Below are positions 18,494-27,677 of a stretch of DNA of 64,000 nucleotides, one piece after another. The notes below the pieces were generated by a model. That model was not told the origin of the DNA and searched no databases. It worked only from the letters and a program-made list of their open reading frames with translations. Positions within the stretch are counted from its first letter, which is position 1, and each line of letters opens with the position of its first letter. Location: assembly GCF_029338335.1 (NCBI RefSeq), contig NZ_CP119796.1; one strand, written 5' to 3'. The position numbers and the translations under genes are program-made. This stretch comes from Halomontanus rarus (lineage in GTDB: Archaea > Halobacteriota > Halobacteria > Halobacteriales > Natrialbaceae).

Positions 18494-19504
18494 ATGTCTG
18501 AACGACGATGGAACCCCGTCCTGCAGGAGTGGGTCGTCACGGCGACACACCGCCAGGCGCGGACGTTCAAACCCCCCGCGGATTACTGTCCGTTCTGTCC
18601 GTCCCACGAATCGGGACACCCGACGGCGATCACCGAGGACGATTACGACATCGCGGTCGTCGAGAACGGGTTTCCCTCCCTCCAGCGCGAGCCGCCGGCG
18701 CCCGCGATCGATGGCGGTGACGAAGACGACCTCTTCTCGGTCGGCCCCGCGTCGGGGGTCTGTGAAGTCGTCCTCTTCACGTCCGATCACGACGGGGTGC
18801 TCTCGGAAAAGCCAGTGTCGCAGTTTCATAAACTCGTACAGGTCTGGCAGGACCGTTACCGTGAGCTCGGCAGCGAGGACGACGTCGAGTACGTGTTCGT
18901 CTTCGAGAACAAAGGCGAGGAGATGGGCGTCACCCTCCAGCACCCTCACGGCCAGATCTACGCCTACCCCTTCGTCCCGCCGGTGATCGAACGGGAACTC
19001 GAGTCCAGCGCCGAACACGTCGCCGAGACCGGCGACTGTCTGTTCTGTACGGTCCGCGACCGCGAGGAACGGGAGGGCGAGCGTGTCGTCGTTCAAAACG
19101 ACTCGTTCACCGCCGTCGTCCCCTTCTTCGCCCGCTACGCCTACGAGGTCCACGTGTACGCCAACGAGCACCGGCCCTCGATCGACGACCTCGACGCGGG
19201 CGAGCGGCGCGATCTGGCCGCGATCCTGAAGCGCCTGCTCGTAGCCTACGACTCGCTGTTCGACGCCGAGTTCGACGAGTTCCCCTACGTGATGGCCACT
19301 CACCAGCAGCCGACCGACGGTTCCCACGAGGAGTCCGCGCACTTCCACCTCGAGTTCTACCCGCCCTACCGGACCGCGGAGAAGCTGAAGTACCTCGCCG
19401 GAAGCGAGCGCGGCGCGGGAACCTACATCAACAACACGCTCCCCGAGGAGTCGGCGGCGGCGCTCCGGGAGGTCGCGCCCGAGTCGGACGACCTCGAGTG
19501 GTAA
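18494..19504 (+). CDS. galT: Galactose-1-phosphate uridylyltransferase
   Basis: This 336-residue HIT-superfamily enzyme swaps UMP between UDP-glucose and Gal-1-P. The active-site block HPHGQIYAYPF (about residues 149-159) carries the nucleophilic His. Zinc-binding pairs are CPFC (about 32-35) and CLFC (about 181-184), with a second His cluster at HQQPTDGSHEESAHFH. The length fits archaeal GalT (about 330-350). The start at 18494 is chosen because MSERRWNPVLQEWVV is the family N-terminus; the longer frame from 18437 lies inside the small upstream ORF. Together with galK and the nucleotidylyltransferase at 19668 it forms a Leloir cluster. Confidence 0.93.
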   Translation: MSERRWNPVLQEWVVTATHRQARTFKPPADYCPFCPSHESGHPTAITEDDYDIAVVENGFPSLQREPPAPAIDGGDEDDLFSVGPASGVCEVVLFTSDHDGVLSEKPVSQFHKLVQVWQDRYRELGSEDDVEYVFVFENKGEEMGVTLQHPHGQIYAYPFVPPVIERELESSAEHVAETGDCLFCTVRDREEREGERVVVQNDSFTAVVPFFARYAYEVHVYANEHRPSIDDLDAGERRDLAAILKRLLVAYDSLFDAEFDEFPYVMATHQQPTDGSHEESAHFHLEFYPPYRTAEKLKYLAGSERGAGTYINNTLPEESAAALREVAPESDDLEW

Positions 19505-19667
19505 GGCAGTCACCGGCGAACCGCAAGCAGGGGATCTGATCGCCCACTCGAGGTCGCGGTGTGGCTCATCGGATCACCGGACGGGTACGCTATCACGGAC
19601 GACGTTCACTTGGTGGCTCAATGTAACCAGAATAGACAAATACCGGCGGACAGTGTATCGTACGTAC

Positions 19668-20393
19668 ATGAAAGCAGTCGTCCTCGCTGCTGGCGAAGGA
19701 ACGCGACTTCGGCCGCTGACGGAAGACAAACCGAAAGGAATGGTCGAAGTCGACGGAAAACCGATTCTGACGCACTGCCTCGACCGGCTCGTCGACCTCG
19801 GTGCGACCGAGTTCGTCGTCGTCGTCGGCTATCTCAAGGAGAAGATTATCGAACACTACGGCGACGAGTACCGCGACGTCGGTATCACGTACTGCCACCA
19901 GCGCGAACAGAAGGGGCTCGCACACGCGCTGTTGACCGTCGAGGAACACATCGACGACGACTTCATGCTCATCCTCGGCGACAACGTCTTCGAGGCCAAC
20001 CTCGAGGACGTCGTCCGTCGCCAGCAAGAAGACCGCGCGGATGCGGCCTTCCTCGTCGAAGAAGTGCCGTGGGAGGAAGCGAGCCGGTATGGCGTCTGTG
20101 ACACCAACAAGTACGGCGAGATCACCGACGTCGTCGAGAAACCCGACGACCCGCCGTCGAACCTCGTGATGACCGGCTTCTACACGTTCTCGCCGGCGAT
20201 CTTCCCAGCGTGTGAACTCGTCCAGCCGTCCAATCGCGGCGAGTACGAGATCAGCGAGGCAATCGACCTGTTGATCCAGAGCGGGCGGACGATCGACGCG
20301 ATCGCACTCGAGGGCTGGCGCATGGACATCGGCTATCCGGAGGACCGCGACGAGGCCGAGCAGCGATTGCAGGAGTCGGTCGTCGCCGACTAG
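19668..20393 (+). CDS. Sugar-1-phosphate nucleotidylyltransferase (UTP--glucose-1-phosphate type), copy 1
   Basis: This 241-residue single-domain nucleotidyltransferase starts MKAVVLAAGEGTRLRPLTED with the NTP-binding loop. It also has the substrate motif EKPDDPPSNLVMTGFY and the C-terminal DIGYPEDRDEAE. It lacks the left-handed helix of GlmU. Archaeal homologues make UDP- or dTDP-glucose, and the galactose neighbours favour UTP and glucose-1-P. A paralogue at 31180-31995 is nearly identical in the central part (see findings). ATG 19668 follows directly from the family N-terminus; a GTG 15 bases upstream would add five residues. Confidence 0.85.
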   Translation: MKAVVLAAGEGTRLRPLTEDKPKGMVEVDGKPILTHCLDRLVDLGATEFVVVVGYLKEKIIEHYGDEYRDVGITYCHQREQKGLAHALLTVEEHIDDDFMLILGDNVFEANLEDVVRRQQEDRADAAFLVEEVPWEEASRYGVCDTNKYGEITDVVEKPDDPPSNLVMTGFYTFSPAIFPACELVQPSNRGEYEISEAIDLLIQSGRTIDAIALEGWRMDIGYPEDRDEAEQRLQESVVAD

Positions 20394-20538
20394 GGGCGGT
20401 TTCGACCCCTCTCGCCCGGTTACGCTCGTTCGACCACTCCTCGACAGGTCGGTTCGTCGCCGGTCCGTCAGCCGGCGAGGGGCTCGAGCTTCTCGTCCGG
20501 AGCGGCATACTTTTACACGGCAGTACAGACGTGACGGT

Positions 20539-20865
20539 GTGGGACGATATCAACCGGGCCAACACGACTCGTTCATCAAGTGTGACACGCCGAGGTGCGG
20601 GGCGAGCAACGCCCCCGAAGGGTCGGCGCAGTACGATGCCGACTGTTGGCGCTGCGGCGAATCCCTCGGCGGCAAACCCGAACCGGGCGACGAACTCGTC
20701 GTCGACATCGTCGACGAGAAACACGACGGCACTCTCGTCTGCAAGACCGACGGCGGGTTCGTCCTGTTTCTCGAGGCGGAGATTGCGACGATCGAGGCGA
20801 CAGTTCGCGTCACCGCCGTCGACGAGACCCATGGGGAGGCCGAGCTGGTCGACACGGAGTCGTAG
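20539..20865 (+). CDS. Zinc-ribbon TRAM-domain protein
   Basis: The 108-residue protein has an N-terminal four-Cys zinc ribbon (CDTPRC near residues 15-20, CWRCGE near 38-43). A TRAM-type OB-like beta-barrel follows (GDELVVDIVDEKHDGTLVCK ... VRVTAVDETHGEAELVD). TRAM domains bind RNA and are abundant in haloarchaea, where they act as RNA chaperones or stress factors. The best start is GTG 20539 (V/M-GRYQPGQHDSFIKC). It lies alone between the nucleotidylyltransferase and a regulator. Function as an RNA-binding small protein is inferred from the domain pattern. Confidence 0.7.
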   Translation: MGRYQPGQHDSFIKCDTPRCGASNAPEGSAQYDADCWRCGESLGGKPEPGDELVVDIVDEKHDGTLVCKTDGGFVLFLEAEIATIEATVRVTAVDETHGEAELVDTES

Positions 20866-20991
20866 CCGCTCTGGCAGTCGCGAACCGTTCGGTTAGAATC
20901 GTATCGTTCTATATAAATATAATTATCATCATTAGATACTAGCCACAAGTGATAGTTACGGGGAGCGAGATATCTCGCAGGGAGAGAGACA

Positions 20992-21315
20992 GTGAGATTG
21001 AGACAGCCAACGGATTTCCGTATTCTCGAGGCGCTCGAGGAACACGGCCGCAACGTCGCGTCGAATCTGGCATCGCACACCGAAAAGAGTCGGAAAAACA
21101 TCAATACCCGACTGCCGATCCTCGAGGATTACGGGCTGGTCAGGAAGATCGGGCCGGCGGATCGATCGGGCCTGTACGAAATCACGTCGCTCGGAAAGGC
21201 GGCACTCGTCCACCGGGATCAGTACGAGGAGGTCGACGATTTCGAGTCGTTGATTCGCGATCCGAACGTGGGCTTCGCCCGCTGCGAGGACGACGAAAAC
21301 GACGGAACGAACTGA
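20992..21315 (+). CDS. PhiH1-repressor-like winged-helix regulator
   Basis: The sequence MRLRQPTDFRILEALEEHGR ... SRKNINTRLPILEDYGLVR ... SGLYEITSLGKAAL has the haloarchaeal PhiH1-repressor-like layout: helix, helix-turn-helix with NINTRLPIL as recognition part, and a wing with GLYEIT. A short acidic C-terminus follows. The length of 107 residues fits. The start is GTG 20992. Such proteins are small cytosolic transcriptional repressors; targets are unknown and no phage genes are nearby, so it is probably a chromosomal regulator. Confidence 0.75.
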   Translation: MRLRQPTDFRILEALEEHGRNVASNLASHTEKSRKNINTRLPILEDYGLVRKIGPADRSGLYEITSLGKAALVHRDQYEEVDDFESLIRDPNVGFARCEDDENDGTN

Positions 21316-21519
21316 GCGGTACCGCGTTCGGATCGACAGTGTGGCCGACCGGTTCGGGAGACGCCAACCGACGCGGTTGGGGGAGTGGAAACCGTATCGT
21401 CCGACGAACGGCACGTCAACGAGTGAGACTTCCGATATAATTCACCACGTCTGTCAAAATTCTAGACATATGTACGAAAATAAGATAAATATATACAAAT
21501 GCATTCGAATATGTCGTTC

Positions 21520-22011
21520 ATGTCGCACAGACAGTCGTGGACTATTGACTTTCCGTCTCTAGCGACGGTTTTCACCGTGATGGGGGTGGCGCTGATCGCA
21601 GGGGCTTCGTTCGGCGGTATTCTGCACGCGACCGGACAACTCGAGTCGGTGGCCGCGGTGTATCGACTGGACGGACTCGTAAACGACTGGGCGCTGGTCT
21701 TCGTGCACAGTCTCGTCGCGACCGTCGTGTTCATCGCGACGAGCGCGCGTCTCTCTCGCGGACGGTACACCCCAATGCCACTCGCAGAGGTTCCCCGAAA
21801 CGTCTTTCTCGGCGCCTGCACCGGAACCGCTTACGGCATCGTGCTCTGGCTCGGAATCGTCGCCTACGGGGTTCCGCTCTGGTTGGGGTTCGTCACCGAC
21901 CTCGAACTTTCGCTCCCGTATCGCCACCTCGAGAGCTTTCCGGCGTTTCTCTGTTTCGGGGCCGTTCTCGGCGCGTGGTATCCGCTCCTTCGCGACACGT
22001 TCGGTGCGTGA
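21520..22011 (+). CDS. Four-TM membrane protein, paralogue of 39610-40041
   Basis: The protein has about four membrane segments. Motif GGILHATGQLESV follows the first one, GTAYGIVLWLGIVAYGVPLW lies in the third, and the end is GAVLGAWYPLLRDTFGA. The 39610 protein has the same arrangement (CGSILHALGELVVL ... GLAFGILGWLLAIVVIPRWV ... GAIVGGLVPILRTRFD), so the two are paralogues of an unnamed haloarchaeal family. A strong TATA-like box (ATAAATATA, 21486-21494) fits a leaderless start at ATG 21520, or at ATG 21511. The 21499 start would lie too near the box. Confidence 0.7.
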   Translation: MSHRQSWTIDFPSLATVFTVMGVALIAGASFGGILHATGQLESVAAVYRLDGLVNDWALVFVHSLVATVVFIATSARLSRGRYTPMPLAEVPRNVFLGACTGTAYGIVLWLGIVAYGVPLWLGFVTDLELSLPYRHLESFPAFLCFGAVLGAWYPLLRDTFGA

Positions 22012-22171
22012 GTGATCTCGAGCGGGCACCGAGTACGTCGCTGGCGCTGCATATCCGTTCTGTTACTGGTCCGTCGTTCGAACGAACGGCACCTTCCACT
22101 CGAGATTCGAGATTCCGGTCAAAACGGTTTACCCGCAGCACGCATCGGGGGCTACCGGCGGCCGACGCGGA

Positions 22172-24661
22172 CTACTGCTCGGCCGAACGGTCTCGTGGCT
22201 TCGCGTCCCGGTCGTCGGTTTCGGATGGTGATTCATCCCGGTCTCGATCTCGGTCTTGGTCCCGGTCGATGGTCGAGAACACCTCGGCAGCGTCACGCGA
22301 GGACGATGCTCCATCCCTATCCTCGTGGGACTGTTCCGATCGGTCGGTCGACTCCGAGTTCGAGTCCGAGCCCGGATCCTCGTCACTGACTGCCGACGTC
22401 CGATTCGAATCGTCGTCGACGTCGGTTTCGAACTCGTCGAGCCTCGAGGAGAGCGTCGATGCCTGCTCCGAGAGGTTGCTGATCGACTGGGAGACTTCCG
22501 TGAGCGCGGTGGTCTGTTCTTCGCCGGCGGCGACGACGGTTTCGGCCTCTGCGGTGGTTTCCTCGGAGATCGTCGTCGCCTGATCGACCATCGAGACGAC
22601 CTCCTGCGTCGAGGCCGATTGCTGTTCGGTCGCCGCGGAAATCTCCTGAACGCCGTCGCTCGTTTCGGTCGCGTACTCCGAAATCTCCTCGAGTGCTTGG
22701 GCGGTGTTTTCGACCGCGTTTCGGTACCGGGAGATCCGTTCGCTAGTGAGTCTGACCTCGTCGGTCGTTCGGTCGGTCTCCTCCTTGATGACCTCGATTC
22801 GTTCCTCGATGTCTTCCGCGGCGTTTTTAGTCTCCTCGGCGAGGTCTTTGACCTCGGACGCGACGACAGAGAAGCCCTGACCGGACTCGTCGGATCGAGT
22901 GGCCTCGATGTTGGCGTTCAACGCCAGCATGTTCGTCTGGTTGGCCACCTCGCTGATGAATTCGACCAGTTCGTCGATCTGGGCGATCTCGGACTCGAGC
23001 GATTCGATTGCCTCGACGGCCCGTTCGGACTCGGCTTCGACTTCGTTCATGCCGTCGATCGCCTCGGTCGCGACTTCCCGACCCGCTCGCCCGGTTTCTG
23101 CGGTCCGTTCGGCGAGATCGGCGACGCTGTTCGAGGAGGCGGCGATGTGTTCGGTCGTCGTCGAGAGGTTGTTCATCTCCCTGTTGACCTCCTGTAGGCT
23201 CTCGTTTTGCTGTTCGGCACCGGCGGAGATCTCTTCGATCGATTCGGTCATCTGCACGCTCGCCGTGTGGACCTCCTCCGTGCTCGCAGTGACCTGTTCG
23301 CTCGAGGCCGCGACCTCGCCGGCGAACCGGGAGAGGTGATCGACGGTCTCTTCGATCTCGGCGATCATCTGATTGAACTCGACGGCGATATCGGACATCG
23401 CCTCGCTCTCACTGTCCGAATCCATCCGCCGGGTGAGATCGCCCTCACCGCACGCCTGCATCACTTCGGAGTACGCCGCTGCTTTTTCCTCGAGGTGGTC
23501 GTTGATGCGCTCAGTTCGGTTCCGCGCTTGCTCTACCTCCTCGATCTGTTCGCGAAGCGAGACGCGCATGTTGTCGAACGCCCCGTACAGTTGACCGATC
23601 TCGTCGGTCCGGTTCGTCTCCAGTTCCGTGTCGAGGTTTCCGGACTCGAGTTCGGACGCGCGCTCGGCCAGTTGCGTGATCGGCCGGGTCGTGTTGCGCA
23701 CGATCACCGCGCCGACGATGCCGAGTCCGAGCATCGAGAGGAGTACCAGCGCGGAGACCGAGCGGGTGATGTCGTCTTGGAGCGCGTAGGCGGCGTCCGC
23801 GGGAACGTGGGTCATTATGACCCAATCTGTTCCAGGCACCGGCGCGTACCCCATGGCCATCGTCCCCTGGTGTCCGTGGCCCATCTCCATTTCCATGTAG
23901 CCTGTCTCACCCATGAGTCCCATTTCGACAGCCATCGAATCGACTCCGTATTCGTCCGCGGACCCCACGTTCTGGGTGTTAATATCGTCGAGGTGGTGGC
24001 TCATCACGACCGTACCCCGGTCGTCGACAATGTGCGTGAACGACGCGTTCACCGAGGAGGGTCGTTCGAGTCCGTCGACCTGCGCCTCGAGATCGACGAC
24101 CAGAACGATCGCACGGTCGGGTTCGTCCGGCACCTGACTGACGAACGCGACGGATTTCGTCTCCGTCGTCGGATCTAGGTACGGGTGGGTCACTCGAGTT
24201 TGCTCCGCGCTCTCGACGGAGAGGTCCTCGGTCGCCCACTCGACGCCGGCGTCTCGGTAGTTGGTGTCGGCCGCGCCTCCATCCGTGCTCGCGAGGACCG
24301 TTTGTTCGCTCGTATCGTAGTAGTGAATACCCGCGACGGAGGCGGCGGCATCCTGATGTTCGGACCGGAGGTACGACTCGACCGTCGGGAGGTCCCCGCT
24401 GGCGACGGGGCTCGAGGCCGCCATGTGTCGCGTATTGTCTCGCGTCCGGTCGACCCACTCTCCGACGGTGTTCGCCTGGAGCGTCGTCGACTGCGTCATC
24501 TCGTCTTTGGTGCTCTGCTCGAGTGCCGTTCCGGTCTGAACGTAGATGATCCCCCCGACTGCTGCGATGAGCAGTAGGACACACAAGAACAAGACACCCA
24601 GTTTCCTCGAAAAGCTCCCCCGAAGCGCCGTTACCGGTGACGCCGAAAAACTATCGCTCAT
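22172..24661 (-). CDS. Methyl-accepting chemotaxis protein (haloarchaeal transducer) with Met/His-rich sensor insert
   Basis: This 829-residue transducer has a first membrane segment at about 20-42 and an extracellular Cache-like sensor at about 43-300. A second membrane segment (about 302-322), HAMP (about 323-375) and a long coiled-coil MCP signalling domain follow. The hairpin region is near VASEVKDLAEETKNAAEDI, with flanking methylation-type Glu/Gln repeats, and the tail is acidic. Residues 247-271 of the sensor hold a Met/His/Gly-rich stretch (MGLMGETGYMEMEMGHGHQG, then TMAMG) unlike the rest, and look like a metal-binding insert. The start MSDSFSASP (24661) is supported by a TATA-like box (TTATTTAAT, about 24698-24690). 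The gene faces away from a multicopper oxidase gene. Confidence 0.9.
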   Translation of the reverse strand: MSDSFSASPVTALRGSFSRKLGVLFLCVLLLIAAVGGIIYVQTGTALEQSTKDEMTQSTTLQANTVGEWVDRTRDNTRHMAASSPVASGDLPTVESYLRSEHQDAAASVAGIHYYDTSEQTVLASTDGGAADTNYRDAGVEWATEDLSVESAEQTRVTHPYLDPTTETKSVAFVSQVPDEPDRAIVLVVDLEAQVDGLERPSSVNASFTHIVDDRGTVVMSHHLDDINTQNVGSADEYGVDSMAVEMGLMGETGYMEMEMGHGHQGTMAMGYAPVPGTDWVIMTHVPADAAYALQDDITRSVSALVLLSMLGLGIVGAVIVRNTTRPITQLAERASELESGNLDTELETNRTDEIGQLYGAFDNMRVSLREQIEEVEQARNRTERINDHLEEKAAAYSEVMQACGEGDLTRRMDSDSESEAMSDIAVEFNQMIAEIEETVDHLSRFAGEVAASSEQVTASTEEVHTASVQMTESIEEISAGAEQQNESLQEVNREMNNLSTTTEHIAASSNSVADLAERTAETGRAGREVATEAIDGMNEVEAESERAVEAIESLESEIAQIDELVEFISEVANQTNMLALNANIEATRSDESGQGFSVVASEVKDLAEETKNAAEDIEERIEVIKEETDRTTDEVRLTSERISRYRNAVENTAQALEEISEYATETSDGVQEISAATEQQSASTQEVVSMVDQATTISEETTAEAETVVAAGEEQTTALTEVSQSISNLSEQASTLSSRLDEFETDVDDDSNRTSAVSDEDPGSDSNSESTDRSEQSHEDRDGASSSRDAAEVFSTIDRDQDRDRDRDESPSETDDRDAKPRDRSAEQ

Positions 24662-25110
24662 ATTTACTGGCACCAATACAGTACTGGATTAAATAATTTC
24701 TCGTCAGCGAACGATACGGTGCGGGATATGACACGTCTCTCAGTGGCTGAATAGGCAGACCCGTCGAATTCCGGTCTGGATACCAAACCGCGATTTTATA
24801 CTCGTATCGTTCGTCTCGAATGTTCGACAAATTCGCCACTGGACACACCTATAATTCCATATGTCACCATCCAGCCCTTGACTTTGCGGGGCTGAGTCGG
24901 TATGTATCTTTTCCGAGAGGAGAGATGTAGATGACGAATCGAAGAGGACCGTTCACTATACGGATATCCACTTCGTATCTACGCCAGTATTTTCCCGTGA
25001 TCCGTATTCTAATGTTTAGCCAAATAATAAATACTTCTAGTAGATAATCAACCAATTAGAAGATATTCACTGGCAAACTATATTACATGGGGCTACAATT
25101 ATCGATTGAA
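24662..25110. promoter_or_regulatory. Divergent intergenic region between the transducer and multicopper oxidase genes
   Basis: About 450 AT-rich bases. The minus-strand TATA-like box of the transducer is near 24698-24690. On the plus strand CTATATTA (25078-25085) lies 26-33 bp before ATG 25111 and would give a leaderless oxidase mRNA. A second A/T-rich stretch (AATAATAAATACTT, near 25023) could be an alternative box. Short ORFs here have no protein-like composition. The two promoters may share regulation. Confidence 0.45.
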
Positions 25111-26955
25111 ATGACTGACCAGATATCCAGAAGAAAGTTGCTCGCTGCAGGGGGGGTGGCCGGTCTTTTCGGAGTAACGGGAGTTACAGGCGCGGTAGCC
25201 ATGGAGGAGGGATCGTCACCCGACCTCGAGAAGTACGTCCAGTCGCTACCGATCCCGGAGGAACGAGAACCCGACAGCAGGCGATGGGGCGTCGAGCATC
25301 ACGAGGTCGAGATACAGGAAACAACGCACAGTTTCCATCCCGACCTCCCGGACACCACGATCTGGGGATTCGACGGCCAGTTCCCCGGCCCGATCATCGC
25401 GGGTCGTCGCGGACGGCCGCTGGCGGTCGAAGTCGACAACAGCCAGCTTCCGGACGAGCACCTGTTCGAGGTGGACGACGATATTGACGGGACGACCACG
25501 GAGAACTACGTCGGCTACGACGGCGAGGTTCCGGAGGTGCGCAACTCCACTCACTTTCACGGACTCAACGTCCCGCCCGAGAGCGACGGTCAGGCCGACA
25601 TGTGGATCTCCCCCGACGGGGTCGAGGGCCCTCGACGCGCTAGAGACGTTCAGGTGCTCCCGAACCGGCAGTCCCGACTGACGTCGACGTATCACGATCA
25701 CACTCGAGGACTGACCCGACTCAACAACTACGCCGGACTGGTGGGTCCCTACTACATCCGAAGCCGCGAGGAAAAGCGACTCAACCTGCCGGACGGCGAG
25801 TACGACATCCCGCTCGTGCTGGCGGATCGGTCGTTCGACGAGGACGGCTCGCTCCAGTACCCGGAAATGTTCATGGCAGACGTCAGCGGGGACACCGCAA
25901 CCGTCAACGGGGCCGCGTGGCCCTCGCTCGAGGTCGAGCCCCGACGGTACCGGTTCCGGATCATCAACGCGTCCAACGCGCGGACGTACGACCTCGGCTT
26001 GGACAACGACGGCAGTGACGCGCACGGTAGCGTCCCTACCATCCATCAGATTTCACCCGGTCACGGCTTCCTGGAGGAGGTCGTCTCCATCGACCACCAC
26101 GGAGACCTCCACTCGCTCGTGCTGGCTCCGTTCGAGCGAGCGGACGTCATCGTCGACTTCTCCGAGTACGCCGGGGAGACGTTCACCGTCACCAACGACG
26201 CCGAGTTCCCGTACGCGGGTGGTATGGACACGGATCATGGCGGCCACGACGAGGATGGCGACACCGATGGTGGAATGGGTAGCATGGATATGGACGGCGG
26301 TATGGACATGGATATGGACCATCCTCAGCTTCCCGAGATCATGCAGATTCGGGTGGCCGACGAAGTCGAGCGGCCGGACACCAGCGTCGATCCGACCGAC
26401 CTGACGCTTCCGGATCGCAACGGACCGGACCCGGACGACGCGGAGGTGACGCGGGAAATCACCATGGCGATGGACACAGATGAAAACGGACTGATGATCC
26501 ACACGCTGAACGGCAACCACTGGGACGACCCTGTGGAGATCAAACCGGAACTGGGATCGACCGAGATCTGGGAATTCGTAAACGACGATCATCACACCCA
26601 CCCGATCCACCTCCATCTCGTCGAGTTCGAGGTCATCGATCGCGTGCGTCACGACGACCACGACGAGATGGACGGCATGGACGAGGACGGTATGGACCAC
26701 TCGATGGGTCCCCTCCCGAACGAACGAGGCGGCAAGGACGTCGTCCGAGTCAACCCGGGAGAGACCGTCCGAATCGCGGTACAGTTCGGGGACTTCCCCG
26801 GAACGTACCCGTTCCACTGCCACGTCCTCGAGCACGAGGAACACGACATGATGCGCCCCTTCGAGGTCGTCGCCGAAGACGAAACCGACAACCCGTGGCG
26901 AAGCTGCTCCGACAACCCCGATCGAGAGCGTTCCGACAAATCCGGGTGGGGGTAA
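25111..26955 (+). CDS. Tat-exported multicopper oxidase with Met/His-rich inserts
   Basis: The 614-residue laccase-like oxidase couples four one-electron oxidations to O2 reduction outside the cell. The Tat signal SRRKLLAAGG lies at residues 6-15. Copper motifs are in order: THFHGLN (147-153), YHDH (194-197), HTHPIHLH (495-502) and HCHVLEHEEHDM (569-580), so type 1, 2 and 3 ligands are complete. Two Met/Asp/His-rich inserts (about 371-403 and 513-532) recall the Met-rich Cu(I) site of CueO, which points to cuprous oxidase and copper tolerance. ATG 25111 is preferred to 25087 because it starts right at the Tat signal and fits the TATA box at 25078-25085. Confidence 0.92.
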   Translation: MTDQISRRKLLAAGGVAGLFGVTGVTGAVAMEEGSSPDLEKYVQSLPIPEEREPDSRRWGVEHHEVEIQETTHSFHPDLPDTTIWGFDGQFPGPIIAGRRGRPLAVEVDNSQLPDEHLFEVDDDIDGTTTENYVGYDGEVPEVRNSTHFHGLNVPPESDGQADMWISPDGVEGPRRARDVQVLPNRQSRLTSTYHDHTRGLTRLNNYAGLVGPYYIRSREEKRLNLPDGEYDIPLVLADRSFDEDGSLQYPEMFMADVSGDTATVNGAAWPSLEVEPRRYRFRIINASNARTYDLGLDNDGSDAHGSVPTIHQISPGHGFLEEVVSIDHHGDLHSLVLAPFERADVIVDFSEYAGETFTVTNDAEFPYAGGMDTDHGGHDEDGDTDGGMGSMDMDGGMDMDMDHPQLPEIMQIRVADEVERPDTSVDPTDLTLPDRNGPDPDDAEVTREITMAMDTDENGLMIHTLNGNHWDDPVEIKPELGSTEIWEFVNDDHHTHPIHLHLVEFEVIDRVRHDDHDEMDGMDEDGMDHSMGPLPNERGGKDVVRVNPGETVRIAVQFGDFPGTYPFHCHVLEHEEHDMMRPFEVVAEDETDNPWRSCSDNPDRERSDKSGWG

Positions 26956-27160
26956 AACAACCCCGGTCGAGGGCGAAGCCGAGGACGACACAAACCGGGC
27001 CGGAGAAATAACTAATCGGGCCGAACGGTCCAGAGCACGCACCTCCTGCGAACCAATCGATGGATTCATTCGCACGGGTCGCTGCGTCGACTCCAATTGG
27101 AGAACGCACACACCGTTCTGTCCCGCTTGTTCGGCCAGTTCGACGACGTCCGGACGTCGC

Positions 27161-27568
27161 TTACGGCCCGTCTCGCTCTAGTCGCGCTAACGACGTCATC
27201 GGTCTCGACTCGTGGGCCGAGAACTCCCGTTCGGGGACGATGGCGACCGCTCCCCTCGTAGATAAGGGCTGTGTCGAAACGAATACGATCGGCTCGCCGG
27301 GGTCGATCCCGTCGACTGCCTCGAAAATCGGAACCGGAACCGCGAGAACCCTCGCCGGGTCCGGTACCGACGTCCCGGCGACCGACAGATTGGGATGCGT
27401 ATCGATCACGTCTCGAGTGCGACTGAGAATTGCCAGCACGCCGTCGTCGAGGGTTCCCCACACGGCCGGTTCGTCGACGGAAACGACGCCCGCCGACTCG
27501 AGCGCCTCGGGAACCGACAGCTGGCCGCGTCTCGAAATCGTGCGTCGAATCATCCCCTGGTAGGCCAT
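27161..27568 (-). CDS. Hypothetical protein, 135 aa
   Basis: The frame has typical haloarchaeal codon positions (GC-rich third bases) and a plausible protein: MIRRTISRRGQLSVPEALES, then beta-rich GVLAILSRTRDVIDTHPNLS and a Pro/Val-rich middle. No membrane segments or cysteines. The antiparallel frame (27060-27563) is less protein-like. The start could be ATG 27568 (MAYQGMIRR) or the next ATG at 27553. No family recognised. It lies between the oxidase and a peptidase remnant on the same strand as the latter. Confidence 0.5.
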   Translation of the reverse strand: MAYQGMIRRTISRRGQLSVPEALESAGVVSVDEPAVWGTLDDGVLAILSRTRDVIDTHPNLSVAGTSVPDPARVLAVPVPIFEAVDGIDPGEPIVFVSTQPLSTRGAVAIVPEREFSAHESRPMTSLARLERDGP

Positions 27569-27677
27569 CTCTCTTCCCTATGTCAAACGCTCGCATAAAA
27601 CCACATCCTCTCTCCTCGTTGTCAGATAATTCACGACGGGTGAACGGTCGTCGTGGAGTCTATCAATCCGGAATCAT

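Noticed and set aside
24864..25055. 63-codon minus-strand ORF
   Set aside because: AT-rich promoter region, basic and hydrophobic without haloarchaeal composition; no start signal.
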